This document shows, piece by piece, positions 27,514 to 36,986 of a stretch of 62,211 nucleotides of DNA. The stretch is taken from assembly GCA_018661505.1 (NCBI GenBank), contig JABJIE010000072.1, positions 1 through 62,211 of the forward strand, in the 5' to 3' direction. Every line of letters begins with the position of its first letter. Positions within the stretch are counted from its first letter, which is position 1. The stretch is from Lentimicrobiaceae bacterium (GTDB taxonomy: Bacteria; Bacteroidota; Bacteroidia; Bacteroidales; F082). Both the position numbers and the translations under genes were made by a program. Below the pieces are notes generated by a model, which worked only from the letters and a program-made list of their open reading frames with translations, did no database searches and was not told where the DNA came from.

Positions 27514-28095
27514 CTATTTAATATTGCTGTTGAAGGTTTTTCTGTGGTGAACACATAGTCCAAACTCCTGGATTGCCATCTTATGTTCTAATGTTGGATA
27601 TCCCTTGTTATTATTCCAGCGATATTGAGGATACTTGCTATGAATCTTTAACATATAGTCATCCCTATGAGTTTTTGCAAGTATTGAAGCTGCTGCAATT
27701 GATAAATACTTACCATCTCCTTTTATGATACAATGATGTGGTGTATCTTTATAGGGTATAAACCTATTACCATCGATCAATAATAAGTTTGGTTTAGTGG
27801 ATAGGCTATTAATTGCTCTATGCATTGAATAAAACGATGCGTTGAGAATATTTACTTCATCAATTTCTTTTGGTGAATAGGATTTCACTGCCCAGGATAA
27901 AGCATCCTGCTCAATGATTACTCTTAGTTTATTTCTTTGTTTCTCGCTTAGCTTTTTGGAATCGTTTAGCAATGAATTTTTATACCCATTGGGCAATATA
28001 ACTGCAGCTGCAAAAACAGGACCTGCTAAACATCCACGTCCTGCCTCATCACACCCTGCCTCTATCATATTCTTACTAAATGAGGATTTTAGCAT
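27514..28095 (-). CDS. rnhB: Ribonuclease HII
   Basis: A 193-residue protein with the RNase HII active site: Asp and Glu in AGCDEAGRG near residue 15, LLIDGN in the middle, and the SIAAASILAKTHRDDYM helix. It removes RNA from RNA-DNA hybrids and single ribonucleotides from DNA. Length is typical. It is the last gene of the minus-strand group led by the M23 peptidase, 4 bases after the DUF6427 gene. Confidence 0.95.
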   Translation of the reverse strand: MLKSSFSKNMIEAGCDEAGRGCLAGPVFAAAVILPNGYKNSLLNDSKKLSEKQRNKLRVIIEQDALSWAVKSYSPKEIDEVNILNASFYSMHRAINSLSTKPNLLLIDGNRFIPYKDTPHHCIIKGDGKYLSIAAASILAKTHRDDYMLKIHSKYPQYRWNNNKGYPTLEHKMAIQEFGLCVHHRKTFNSNIK

Positions 28096-28099
28096 TTAA

Positions 28100-29089
28100 T
28101 TAAGGAATAAAGTTTGGTAGTCTAGTGTAATATTGATTTACCAAAATTAATAGTAATAATATTGTTAAAATAATATTATACACCTTCGGCCTTCTAACCT
28201 GGTTTAACCAATATGTAATCAAGAGTACAATAGGTATAAGCAAGGTCAATAGAAACTCAATATTAGTATTAAAAACCACCAATATTGCGGTATTGATTAC
28301 AAAAAACAATACAACTATTAACAGGTTTCTACGGGTATTAATATTTTGTTCTGAAAGCATTGCTAACACTCCAAAAACACTCATTAAGGTTAATATTGTA
28401 ATTATAGCTATGCTAGTTATATTTAAAACATTGTCAAAAATTGGTATCTCTGTGGATATTTTGAAATAACTAATTAAATTGAATAATTGTTCATGCAAAT
28501 TTCCGGTAAAGAAAAACCACACCATTATGAAGAAGAAAGGTGTAGCAATACCAACCAGAGAAACCACAAGAAATCTTAAATTCATTACTCTGTGAACAAA
28601 AATCGTCAACCATACCAACAATACCAAAAAAATAAGCACAGGAAAAAGCAATGCTGCCAATCCAATTAAAAAAGAAGAATTATAAATGGTTATTATTTTA
28701 TTCGTTGATTGAGGTAAGTTCATTAGATTCATCCACACAAATACCATTATTATATTGGTTATGGTTATCGGATTATTATGAAACCCTCCAACCACAGCAC
28801 TTGATATAAGAATATAAAGTGCCCATACTAGGGTATTTACTTTACCTGAAAGGTTAAATTTAATGGAATATAAATTCAACATAAAAGCCGTGATCAAGGT
28901 AAATACCATTGATATAATCGTAAAAAACAAGGGATTACTTATTGACAAGTAAGTGAAAAAATTAAATGCATAGGTTTCACGGCCAACATATGGGCTTGGA
29001 TAGAGTATACTTGGCAACCAAAGTAAAATAGCAATCGCAAATACAACTAAGTACCTCGAAATATAGCCTGTATTAAAGTACCTTATCAT
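28100..29089 (-). CDS. DUF6427-like multi-pass membrane protein
   Basis: A 329-residue integral membrane protein with about eight to ten hydrophobic helices and very little soluble sequence. The N-terminal RYFNTGYISRYLVV and a YPSPYVGRE loop fit the Bacteroidota family DUF6427, as far as I can recall. Function is unknown. The gene is between purD (3 bases) and rnhB (4 bases) on the minus strand, which suggests co-expression but not a shared task. Confidence 0.7.
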   Translation of the reverse strand: MIRYFNTGYISRYLVVFAIAILLWLPSILYPSPYVGRETYAFNFFTYLSISNPLFFTIISMVFTLITAFMLNLYSIKFNLSGKVNTLVWALYILISSAVVGGFHNNPITITNIIMVFVWMNLMNLPQSTNKIITIYNSSFLIGLAALLFPVLIFLVLLVWLTIFVHRVMNLRFLVVSLVGIATPFFFIMVWFFFTGNLHEQLFNLISYFKISTEIPIFDNVLNITSIAIITILTLMSVFGVLAMLSEQNINTRRNLLIVVLFFVINTAILVVFNTNIEFLLTLLIPIVLLITYWLNQVRRPKVYNIILTILLLLILVNQYYTRLPNFIP

Positions 29090-29092
29090 ATA

Positions 29093-30382
29093 CTACTCAA
29101 TATTAATCAAATCAAAACCTATATCTTTTCGGACATATTTATCCTCAAAATCAATTAAATCAACATTAGCATAAGAATCTTCAAGTGCTGACCCCATATT
29201 AACACCTAAGGCTGTAACGGCAATAACCCTGCCGCCAGATGTTTTAATAGAGTTATCATCAACATCTATTGTAGTGCCAGCATGAAAGACAATGCAATTA
29301 TTTACATTTTCAAGACCTGTAATGGGTTTTCCTTTTTCGTAGTTTCCGGGGTAACCTCCTGACACCATCATTATTGCAGCTGCTGTTCTAGGATCAAATT
29401 CAACTGTACTCTCAGAAAGTTTTTCATGCGCTGTATTCACAAACAGTTCCAATAAATCGGATTCAATTCTCGGTATAACAGATTCAGCCTCGGGATCACC
29501 CATTCTACAATTATATTCAATCACATATGGATCTCCATTTACATTTATCAGGCCAAAAAATATGAATCCTTTGTAGTCTATACAATCCTTTTTAAGACCA
29601 TCTACTGTAGGCTTCACAATTCTGTTTTCAACCTTATCCATAAACTCTTCACGGGCAAATGGTACTGGAGATATTGAACCCATACCGCCTGTATTCAAAC
29701 CTGTGTCTCCCTCCCCTATTCTCTTGTAATCCTTTGCCTCAGGAAGAATAACATAATCTGTACCATCTGTTAAAACAAATACAGATAGCTCAATTCCCGA
29801 CAAAAATTCTTCTATAACTACATTTTTAGATGCTTCGCCAAATTTTTGCTCTGAAATCATTTGGGATAGTTCGTTTTTTGCCTCATTGGGATCTTCAATA
29901 ATCAGGACTCCCTTTCCAGCTGCCAAGCCATCTGCTTTTAGAACATATGGAGCATTTAATGTATCAATAAAATCAAATCCTTGTTGCAGGTTACTCTCAT
30001 TAAAAGTACGATAGGCAGCAGTGGGAATACTATAATTGGCCATAAAATCCTTAGCGAATGATTTACTACCCTCAAGCTGAGCACCCGCTTTTGATGGTCC
30101 AATTACTAAAATATCTTTCAAAACATAGTCATCACGGAAAAAATCATATATCCCACCAACCAATGGAGCCTCGGGTCCAACTACAACCATATCGATTTCT
30201 TTCTCTATAACTATCATCTTGATTGAAGCAAAGTCATCGAGGTCAACGGGGATATTAGTCCCAACGTTTCTTGTTCCGGCATTACCAGGTGATATATAAA
30301 GCTTTTCTAAACTGGGACTTTGTGCTAATTTCCATGCAATTGCGTGCTCTCTTCCTCCACTTCCCAATATAAGTACGTTCAT
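29093..30382 (-). CDS. purD: Phosphoribosylamine-glycine ligase
   Basis: A 429-residue ATP-grasp enzyme that matches PurD: the N-terminal MNVLILGSGGREHAIAWKL, the GPEAPLVGGI block, KADGLAAGKGV in the ATP-binding part, and NTGGMGSISPVPF. It joins phosphoribosylamine with glycine in the second step of purine synthesis. Cytoplasmic. The rest of the purine pathway is not here. It follows a glycosyltransferase gene after 5 bases. Confidence 0.97.
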   Translation of the reverse strand: MNVLILGSGGREHAIAWKLAQSPSLEKLYISPGNAGTRNVGTNIPVDLDDFASIKMIVIEKEIDMVVVGPEAPLVGGIYDFFRDDYVLKDILVIGPSKAGAQLEGSKSFAKDFMANYSIPTAAYRTFNESNLQQGFDFIDTLNAPYVLKADGLAAGKGVLIIEDPNEAKNELSQMISEQKFGEASKNVVIEEFLSGIELSVFVLTDGTDYVILPEAKDYKRIGEGDTGLNTGGMGSISPVPFAREEFMDKVENRIVKPTVDGLKKDCIDYKGFIFFGLINVNGDPYVIEYNCRMGDPEAESVIPRIESDLLELFVNTAHEKLSESTVEFDPRTAAAIMMVSGGYPGNYEKGKPITGLENVNNCIVFHAGTTIDVDDNSIKTSGGRVIAVTALGVNMGSALEDSYANVDLIDFEDKYVRKDIGFDLINIE

Positions 30383-30387
30383 TATTT

Positions 30388-31524
30388 TTAAATTTGATTA
30401 TTCTTTACCGTTTCCATTATCGATTTCCAAAGTCTATCAGCAGTTTTTTCCCAAGAAAATTCATTCCTCCTCTTTCTACCTTTTTCCACCAAAGTTAATG
30501 ACAATTCCTCATCATCAACTATACTTCTCATTGCCGATGATATCTCTTTAACATTACTTGGATTTACAAGTAAGGCAGCATCTCCTGCTATTTCTGGCAT
30601 AGCAGTAACATTGGATGTAATTACAGGAACTTCAGAATTAAAAGCTTCAATTATTGGTATTCCAAAGCCTTCGAAATATGATGTATAAACCAATGCAAGT
30701 GATGAGCCAACAACTAAACTAAGGTCTTGAGGACCTAATCTACCTGTAAAAATAACATCGTCCTTGAATGACATTCTCTCAAATGATTCATTAATTTCTT
30801 TATTCCAATACATTTTCTCACCAACCACAACAAACTTAATACCTCTACTATCATTTACCTTAAATTCATCAAAGGCTTTAAAAATATTTTGGAGGTTTTT
30901 TCTAGGGTTAAATGCACCAACAAAAACAAAGTAATCCTTCTCGTTGGTATATTTTTTCTTAACCTGTGCCTTATCTTTATCAGAAACTACCTTGAAGACA
31001 TCATTTGATCCATTATATAAAACATCAATCTTATTTGAATCAATCCCGTATTGGGTAATTATGTCATTCTTGGAGAATTCAGATACTGTTGCTATTCTAG
31101 TAGCCTTGAGTGCATATTTTGGTGTAAAGTATCTATAAAACATTCTATAGATTCGAGACATATGCTCAGGGTAATGCTCAAAATTTAAATCGTGTATTAC
31201 TACTAAATCATTAAACTCGGAGCTCAAGGAAAGAAATGCATCTGGAGAAATAAATACGTCGGGTTTTATTTTTTTTAAAACTTTTGGAAGCGAAAACTCA
31301 TACCATAAATAGAATAATATTGGATGTCTTGCTGGAGGGCCAACCACAACTGGTATTACATTTTCTGCAAAAATGAATTCATCACTATATTTTCTGTCAA
31401 AAATAAAATAAAAGGTATGCTCTGGATGTGACTTTACAACCCTTTTTACAGACTCATAAGTAAACCAACCTATCCCCTCGAGTTTATCCTTAAGCAGTAG
31501 CCTTGTATTTATGGCAATTTTCAA
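30388..31524 (-). CDS. Glycosyltransferase family 4-type (GT-B)
   Basis: A 378-residue GT-B glycosyltransferase. The C-terminal half carries FVGAFNPRKNLQN, which starts the nucleotide-sugar domain, and EGFGIPIIEAF with the family's conserved glutamates, then VITSNVTAMPEIAGDAALL. Such enzymes use activated sugars to extend surface glycans or O-glycans at the cytoplasmic side of the membrane. The substrate cannot be read. Its neighbours are a PAP2 phosphatase and purD, not a glycan cluster. Confidence 0.88.
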   Translation of the reverse strand: MKIAINTRLLLKDKLEGIGWFTYESVKRVVKSHPEHTFYFIFDRKYSDEFIFAENVIPVVVGPPARHPILFYLWYEFSLPKVLKKIKPDVFISPDAFLSLSSEFNDLVVIHDLNFEHYPEHMSRIYRMFYRYFTPKYALKATRIATVSEFSKNDIITQYGIDSNKIDVLYNGSNDVFKVVSDKDKAQVKKKYTNEKDYFVFVGAFNPRKNLQNIFKAFDEFKVNDSRGIKFVVVGEKMYWNKEINESFERMSFKDDVIFTGRLGPQDLSLVVGSSLALVYTSYFEGFGIPIIEAFNSEVPVITSNVTAMPEIAGDAALLVNPSNVKEISSAMRSIVDDEELSLTLVEKGRKRRNEFSWEKTADRLWKSIMETVKNNQI

Positions 31525-31570
31525 AGTTCTAATCTAATTAGAGTTAGTGGGTAGCAAATATCTTAAAAAA

Positions 31571-32131
31571 TCAAAGGTAACTGTTGGTTAATCTGAATAA
31601 AAAACTAGTCCCAAAGCCCACAGCCATTCCAAGAATAGCTCCGAAAAAAACATCCATGGGATAATGCACGCCTAAATAAACACGACTATACATTATAAGT
31701 AATGTGTAAATTACCATTATTGGAATAATCCATTTGAACCTTTTTCCCAATAGCAAGATAAAGAATGTTGCAATGGCTGCACTATTTGATGCATGTGAAG
31801 ATACAAAACCAAAAGAACCGCCACAGTCCTTAACCAAGTGTAACTTATTTAAAAGGTCGGGTTCATGACATGGTCTTAAGCGTTCAAATATATTTTTAAA
31901 TAAATGCACAGAAGCCTGGTCTGAAATTAATATTGTAACTGCTGACATCACAAGAACAAGCCAGAATTTATTTTTGTATTCAACTATGACAAGATAAAGT
32001 AGCAATAGATAAAGAGGGAGCCAACCCAACTTCGAGCTAATGTAAAGCATTGCCGTGTCGAGGAAGGTACTGTTGAAACCATTTATAATAAGCAGAATTT
32101 TATCATCAATGGTTAAAATAAATTCCTGCAT
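31571..32131 (-). CDS. PAP2 family membrane phosphatase
   Basis: A 186-residue, multi-helix membrane protein with the three PAP2 motifs: KNIFERLRP, SSHASN and RVYLGVHYPMD. It probably removes phosphate from a lipid pyrophosphate such as undecaprenyl pyrophosphate at the outer face of the membrane, or from a phosphatidyl lipid. The exact substrate is not visible. The gene lies 46 bases upstream of the glycosyltransferase gene on the minus strand. Confidence 0.88.
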   Translation of the reverse strand: MQEFILTIDDKILLIINGFNSTFLDTAMLYISSKLGWLPLYLLLLYLVIVEYKNKFWLVLVMSAVTILISDQASVHLFKNIFERLRPCHEPDLLNKLHLVKDCGGSFGFVSSHASNSAAIATFFILLLGKRFKWIIPIMVIYTLLIMYSRVYLGVHYPMDVFFGAILGMAVGFGTSFLFRLTNSYL

Positions 32132-32205
32132 AATTGATCTTTTTTAAACCTAAAGCTAAAAATAGTTAATTTATTTTGAAAGTGGAAAACAAGTAACCTT
32201 CTTGT

Positions 32206-32826
32206 TTATAATTCTCCACCATTAATGGCTTTCTTTTTGTAATCAAAATAATCCGTATTATATGGATCTCGTCTTATCATCATATCAATATATGGCAATG
32301 CCTTATTCCATTTTCCTTTATCCATATACTTCTCTATTCTTTTGATATAATACTCATCTGGATTACATAAATAACCAGGGTTGTCTTCTTCTATGAGTAG
32401 AAGAGCATCATCAGTCGTTGTTTCTGTACCCTTTAGAATAAACTGTATCGGCACCTCAAAGTGGGTGTACTTATTGTCGGTACACGTATTCCACTTACCT
32501 TCAGTACTATTAAAGAAAGCTGATATCGCATTATCTATTCCATAGCCCAGAGCTGTTTTTATTTTTAAATCCTCAATAACACCATCACAATTAACAGTTA
32601 TGGATACAATTGAAATACCTACAACACAATGTGCTTTGGCTAGTTCAGGGTAGGTAACAGTTGTATTAAACAACTTCTCTAATGTATAATATCCTCCCTT
32701 AAATCTATAATTCAACAATTTTATAACATTGTCTTTGCGTGCCTGTGATATTGGATTAACCTCTTGTCCTATGAGACTACATACGAATATAATATTTAGC
32801 CAAATTATAATAATTATGTTTTTCAT
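32206..32826 (-). CDS. Exported protein with TonB C-terminal-like domain
   Basis: A 206-residue protein with a signal peptide ending near residue 20 (LIGQ). Residues about 52-130 resemble the TonB C-terminal domain: YPELAKAHCVVGISIVSITV, DGVIEDLKIKTALGYGIDNA, then a W-containing strand and VPIQFIL. There is no membrane anchor or proline-rich linker, so it cannot act as ordinary TonB. The last 60 residues include a short TPR-like helix pair (YMDKGKWNKALPYIDMMIRRDP). It lies 17 bases from the MerR gene. Confidence 0.65.
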   Translation of the reverse strand: MKNIIIIIWLNIIFVCSLIGQEVNPISQARKDNVIKLLNYRFKGGYYTLEKLFNTTVTYPELAKAHCVVGISIVSITVNCDGVIEDLKIKTALGYGIDNAISAFFNSTEGKWNTCTDNKYTHFEVPIQFILKGTETTTDDALLLIEEDNPGYLCNPDEYYIKRIEKYMDKGKWNKALPYIDMMIRRDPYNTDYFDYKKKAINGGEL

Positions 32827-32855
32827 CTCTTTCTCAAAATCATATGAAGTGAATG

Positions 32856-33188
32856 TTATTTTCTTTTCTGCAGTATATCTCTTACACCAGTTAGTAATTC
32901 CTTGGTTTTTTTTAAGGTAGAAATCACATTAAGTTGTTCCAAAGATTTTTCAGATTTCCTATTGGCTAGATAATCCTTAACTCCCTGAATGGTCATTCCT
33001 TTTTCCTTAACAAGATAGTGAACTATGCTTAAGTTATCAATTTCCTTTTGTGCATAATACCTTGTTCCTTTAGCGTTTTTCTTTGGTTTAACAAAATCAA
33101 ACTCTTGCTCCCAATATCTCAGAAGAGATGTATTGACATTAAATTTTTTGGCAACGTCACCTATTTTTAGATATAACTTCTCCGACAT
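32856..33188 (-). CDS. MerR-type transcriptional regulator
   Basis: A 110-residue DNA-binding protein with a MerR-type winged helix: LKIGDVAKKFNVNTSLLRYWEQ followed by KGTRYYAQKEIDNLSIVHYL and GMTIQGVKDYLA. There is no sensing domain after the helix, so an effector is not evident. This short form is common next to M23 peptidase genes in Bacteroidota, as here (12 bases). It may regulate cell-wall or division genes, but the target is unknown. Confidence 0.88.
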   Translation of the reverse strand: MSEKLYLKIGDVAKKFNVNTSLLRYWEQEFDFVKPKKNAKGTRYYAQKEIDNLSIVHYLVKEKGMTIQGVKDYLANRKSEKSLEQLNVISTLKKTKELLTGVRDILQKRK

Positions 33189-33200
33189 ACCTATTATGAA

Positions 33201-34172
33201 TTAATCCAATGACTGGTTTGGTAGTTTTGATATTGTTAGCAGTGTTTCAAACTCTTCTGCTGATAGATCATTAAAAAAGTAATATATGGGGTTAATTGTT
33301 CTATTGTTCTTTCTAACCTCATAATGCAAATGAGGAGCGGTAGATTTACCAGTATTTCCTACAGTTCCAATTATCTGACCCCTGGTTACTTTTTCTCCCT
33401 TTTTAACATTTATATCCTTTATGTGAGCATAAAATGTTGAATAGCCATAGCCATGATCTATGGTAACGGTATTACCATAGCCTCTTCGTGATTTTTGAGT
33501 TTTTATAACCTTTCCTGCTCCACTAGCATAAATGGGTGTGCCTTGGGGTGCGCTAAAGTCAACCCCGGCATGAAATTTCTTGATTTTGTAAATGGGATCT
33601 ATCCTGTAACCATAATATGACGAAAGACGTTTGAGCTCTATGTTGTTAACGGGCTGAATTGCTGGAATACACGATAACATTTTTTCTTTATTCCTAGCCA
33701 TTTCATAAACTTCATCAAACGACTTAGACTGCACGTATAATTCACTTGCCAGGTTATCAAGCTTCTTAGAAGTTTCTATTATCAAATCAGAATTATTATA
33801 CCCCTCTAACTTTGCATACCTATCAATTCCTCCATAACCTGCTTGCCTCTGTTCTTTGGATATTGGTTCAGCTTCAAAAATAATTCTATATATATTATCG
33901 TCCCTATCCGACATCTCATCAACCAACCCCTGAAGATTACCAAGCCGATCATCCATTATTTCATATTGTAATTCGTATTGCGCTATCTCACTCTTTAAAA
34001 TGCGCTCCTTGGGAGACTCAAAGAATGTGTAGGATATAATTATAATAGCAAATGAAAATGCAAGCGCTGTAATTAAAAACAGGAGTGTTTTGAAAATCCT
34101 CTGCAATGAAGATGTCTTTGCTTCTTCATAGGATAAGGACTTGTTGTTGAAAATGTACTTAGTCTTTGCCAT
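33201..34172 (-). CDS. M23 family peptidoglycan metallopeptidase
   Basis: A 323-residue protein with one N-terminal membrane helix (about 28-50), a coiled-coil-like region (about 55-130) and a C-terminal LytM/M23 domain (about 185-300). The zinc ligands lie in HAGVDFSAPQGTPIYA and HLHYE, with the usual YAHI segment. It should cut peptidoglycan cross-links from the inner membrane. The coiled coil resembles that of divisome-linked activators. It starts a run of same-strand genes and is divergent from alaS. Confidence 0.92.
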   Translation of the reverse strand: MAKTKYIFNNKSLSYEEAKTSSLQRIFKTLLFLITALAFSFAIIIISYTFFESPKERILKSEIAQYELQYEIMDDRLGNLQGLVDEMSDRDDNIYRIIFEAEPISKEQRQAGYGGIDRYAKLEGYNNSDLIIETSKKLDNLASELYVQSKSFDEVYEMARNKEKMLSCIPAIQPVNNIELKRLSSYYGYRIDPIYKIKKFHAGVDFSAPQGTPIYASGAGKVIKTQKSRRGYGNTVTIDHGYGYSTFYAHIKDINVKKGEKVTRGQIIGTVGNTGKSTAPHLHYEVRKNNRTINPIYYFFNDLSAEEFETLLTISKLPNQSLD

Positions 34173-34191
34173 TATTAACTTCGATGAACTG

Positions 34192-34221
34192 CGAAATTAA
34201 TTATTTAGCCTAAATTTGCAA
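34192..34221 (-). promoter_or_regulatory. Promoter candidate for the M23 peptidase group
   Basis: On the minus strand TTG at 34221-34219, a 19 bp spacer, then TAATTTCG at 34199-34192, one mismatch from TAnnTTTG. It is 19 bases upstream of the start codon. Confidence 0.45.
34211..34218 (+). promoter_or_regulatory. -7 element candidate for alaS
   Basis: TAAATTTG is a full match to the -7 consensus, 50 bases before the alaS ATG. No TTG is found at the usual distance upstream. It lies within the spacer of the divergent M23 promoter. Confidence 0.4.
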
Positions 34222-34268
34222 TCTCAATTAAATAAATATTTCAACAACTTGATGTTAACTATTTGATT

Positions 34269-36908
34269 ATGAATTCTATTGATATCCGCAAAGCTTTTCT
34301 TAATTTTTTTGCCAGTAAACAACATAAAATAGTAACATCGGCACCTATGGTTGTTAAAGATGATCCTACTTTGATGTTTACAAATGCAGGAATGAATCAA
34401 TTCAAAGATTTATTCCTAGGGAATGCTCCCATTAAGGAATCCAGAGTTGCTGATACTCAAAAGTGTTTGCGTGTTAGTGGAAAACATAATGACCTTGAAG
34501 AAGTTGGCCATGACACATATCACCATACTATGTTTGAAATGCTTGGTAACTGGTCTTTTGGAGCCCCAAACTCTGACAACGGTGGTTATTTTAAGAAAGA
34601 AGCAATTGCGTTTGCCTGGGAACTTTTTACTGAAGTTTATAAAATTGACAAAGACCGTTTATATGTAACTGTTTTTAAAGGTGATTCCAAAGATGGTCTT
34701 GAGAAAGACTCGGAATCAGAAAAATATTGGAGTGAATATCTGCCAAAAAACAGAATTTTACTTGGGTCAAAGAAAGATAATTTTTGGGAAATGGGTGAAA
34801 CAGGACCCTGTGGACCATGTTCAGAAATTCACATAGATATCAGAGATGATAAACAAAGAAAAGAATTGCCTGGTAAAGATCTTGTGAATATGGACCACCC
34901 TGAGGTAATTGAGATATGGAACCTTGTATTCATTGAATACAACAGATTAGCAAACGGCAAATTAAGCCCACTATCTGCAAAACATGTTGACACAGGAATG
35001 GGATTTGAGAGGCTCGCAATGGTTCTTCAAAATGTAAAGTCCAACTACGATACTGATATATTTTCAGGAATAATTAAGACAATTAGTGAATTTGCAGGTA
35101 TTGATTATGGTAAGAGTGATGAAACTGATATCGCCATGCGCGTTATTGCAGACCACCTAAGAGCGGTTGCTTTTGCAATTTCTGATGGTCAACTTCCTTC
35201 AAACACTGGAGCAGGTTATGTAATAAGGAGAATTCTTAGAAGAGCTGTAAGATACGGCTTTACATTTCTTGATTTTGACAAACCTGTTATCTATAAACTA
35301 CTGCCTGCTCTTGATGAACAGATGGGAGAAACATTCCCAGAACTAAGAAGTCAATTGAAATTTATTGAACAAGTTATAAAAGAAGAGGAAATTGCCTTTC
35401 TGAGAACTCTTGCTCATGGAATAAAGAAATTTGACCAATATATTAAGTCAAATAAAAACAGTAAAGAAATTAGTGGCTCTTTTGCATTTGAACTATATGA
35501 CACATTTGGTTTTCCAATCGACCTTACACAGCTAATTGCCAGAGAAAAAGGTATGACAGTTGATATGAAAGGATTCGACAAAGGTCTGAATGAACAAAAG
35601 CAACGTTCACGTAAAGATGCATCAGTAGATACCAGCGACTGGACTATTCTTGAAAATAGCAATGAAGAGACTAAATTTGTTGGTTATGAAGCTTTTGAAT
35701 CCGTTTCTAAAATTAGAAAGTTTAGAAAAGTTGCAACAAGTAAGAAAACTAGTTTTGAGGTGGTTTTGGATATTACACCATTCTATTCCGAATCCGGTGG
35801 ACAAATTGGAGATAAGGGAACATTAAAATCATCGGAAGAAACTCTTAAGGTTATTGATACCAAAAAAGAAAATAACCAGATAGTTCATATTGTATCCTCT
35901 GAACCAAAAAATCCCAGCCTTGAATTTATTGCAAAAATCAACACGGATAAACGCAAGCTTATAATGGCAAACCATACTGCGACCCATTTAATGCATTCTG
36001 CCCTTAGAAAAGTTCTTGGAACGCACGTTGAACAAAAAGGATCCATGGTTGCTGATGACAGATTTAGATTCGACTTTTCTCATTTTGGTGCAATGACACC
36101 AGAGGAAATTAAAAGTGTTGAAAAAATAGTTAATGATGCCATCAGACAAAATACTCCAGCTGATGTAAAGGCTGGTATACCTATGCAAGCAGCCAAAGAC
36201 ATGGGTGCAATGGCGCTTTTTGGAGAAAAATACGGAGACACTGTAAGAGTAGTAACATTTGATGAAAGCTTCTCCGTAGAGTTATGTGGTGGTACACATG
36301 TGCAACAAACTGGGGATATAGGACTGTTTAAGATAATATCTGAAAGTGGAATTGCTGCCGGTGTGAGAAGAATTGAGGCTTTAACGGGAAAAGCTGCTGA
36401 AGATTTTGTTTACAATGAATTAGAATCGCTAGAATCAATCAAGACCCTATTTAAAAATCAACCGAATACTGTAAATGCAGTAAAAAGCATATTAGAGCAA
36501 CATTCAAAACTGCAGAAGGAAATAGAAAAACTTAATAGGAATAGCGCATTGCAATTAACAGACTCATTGATTTCCAATGCAGAGGAAATATCGGGAGTAA
36601 AATTTATTTGTAAGGAGGTAGAACTTGATGTTAACCAAGCTAAAACATTAGCACAGAACCTGCGAACAATCGATAACAATATTTTTACTGTTTTAGCCCT
36701 AAAAGATGGCAATAAGGTAAATCTAATAATATCTATCTCTGACGGGTTAGTTAAAGCAAAAGGAATGAATGCAGGAAGTATTATCAGGGAAATATCAACA
36801 CACATAAATGGTGGTGGTGGTGGCCAACCATTTCTTGCCACGGCAGGCGGAAAAAATGCTTCTGGAATTAAAGCAGCATTTGATTCTGCAAGAAACCTTA
36901 TTAAATAA
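34269..36908 (+). CDS. alaS: Alanine-tRNA ligase
   Basis: An 879-residue class II synthetase. The start is set at the ATG, giving MNSIDIRKAFLNFF as in the family; a TTG two codons upstream at 34263 is in frame but unlikely. The aminoacylation domain holds DDPTLMFTNAGMNQFKD and ETGPCGPCSEIH. The editing domain has HTATH (569-573) and the zinc site Cys673-His677 in CGGTH. The C-terminal oligomerisation domain ends with the GGGGQPFLATAGG segment. It charges tRNA-Ala and removes mischarged serine and glycine. Complete and typical in length. Confidence 0.97.
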   Translation: MNSIDIRKAFLNFFASKQHKIVTSAPMVVKDDPTLMFTNAGMNQFKDLFLGNAPIKESRVADTQKCLRVSGKHNDLEEVGHDTYHHTMFEMLGNWSFGAPNSDNGGYFKKEAIAFAWELFTEVYKIDKDRLYVTVFKGDSKDGLEKDSESEKYWSEYLPKNRILLGSKKDNFWEMGETGPCGPCSEIHIDIRDDKQRKELPGKDLVNMDHPEVIEIWNLVFIEYNRLANGKLSPLSAKHVDTGMGFERLAMVLQNVKSNYDTDIFSGIIKTISEFAGIDYGKSDETDIAMRVIADHLRAVAFAISDGQLPSNTGAGYVIRRILRRAVRYGFTFLDFDKPVIYKLLPALDEQMGETFPELRSQLKFIEQVIKEEEIAFLRTLAHGIKKFDQYIKSNKNSKEISGSFAFELYDTFGFPIDLTQLIAREKGMTVDMKGFDKGLNEQKQRSRKDASVDTSDWTILENSNEETKFVGYEAFESVSKIRKFRKVATSKKTSFEVVLDITPFYSESGGQIGDKGTLKSSEETLKVIDTKKENNQIVHIVSSEPKNPSLEFIAKINTDKRKLIMANHTATHLMHSALRKVLGTHVEQKGSMVADDRFRFDFSHFGAMTPEEIKSVEKIVNDAIRQNTPADVKAGIPMQAAKDMGAMALFGEKYGDTVRVVTFDESFSVELCGGTHVQQTGDIGLFKIISESGIAAGVRRIEALTGKAAEDFVYNELESLESIKTLFKNQPNTVNAVKSILEQHSKLQKEIEKLNRNSALQLTDSLISNAEEISGVKFICKEVELDVNQAKTLAQNLRTIDNNIFTVLALKDGNKVNLIISISDGLVKAKGMNAGSIIREISTHINGGGGGQPFLATAGGKNASGIKAAFDSARNLIK

Positions 36909-36930
36909 TTTTTTTTCTGAATAGTTAATA

Positions 36931-36970
36931 AAAAAAGGCGGTAGTTCTCAAATGAATTACCGCCTTTTTA
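36931..36970. terminator. Bidirectional rho-independent terminator
   Basis: An A run, then GGCGGTA/TACCGCC with the inner arm extended by TTC/GAA, then a T run, just after alaS and before the end of the convergent DUF2723 gene. A-rich and T-rich flanks allow it to work on both strands. Confidence 0.85.
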
Positions 36971-36986
36971 TATGTTGTATAGCTAT

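Noticed and set aside
34263-34268. In-frame TTG start for alaS two codons before the ATG
   Set aside because: The ATG at 34269 gives the family N-terminus, and the extra two residues have no support.
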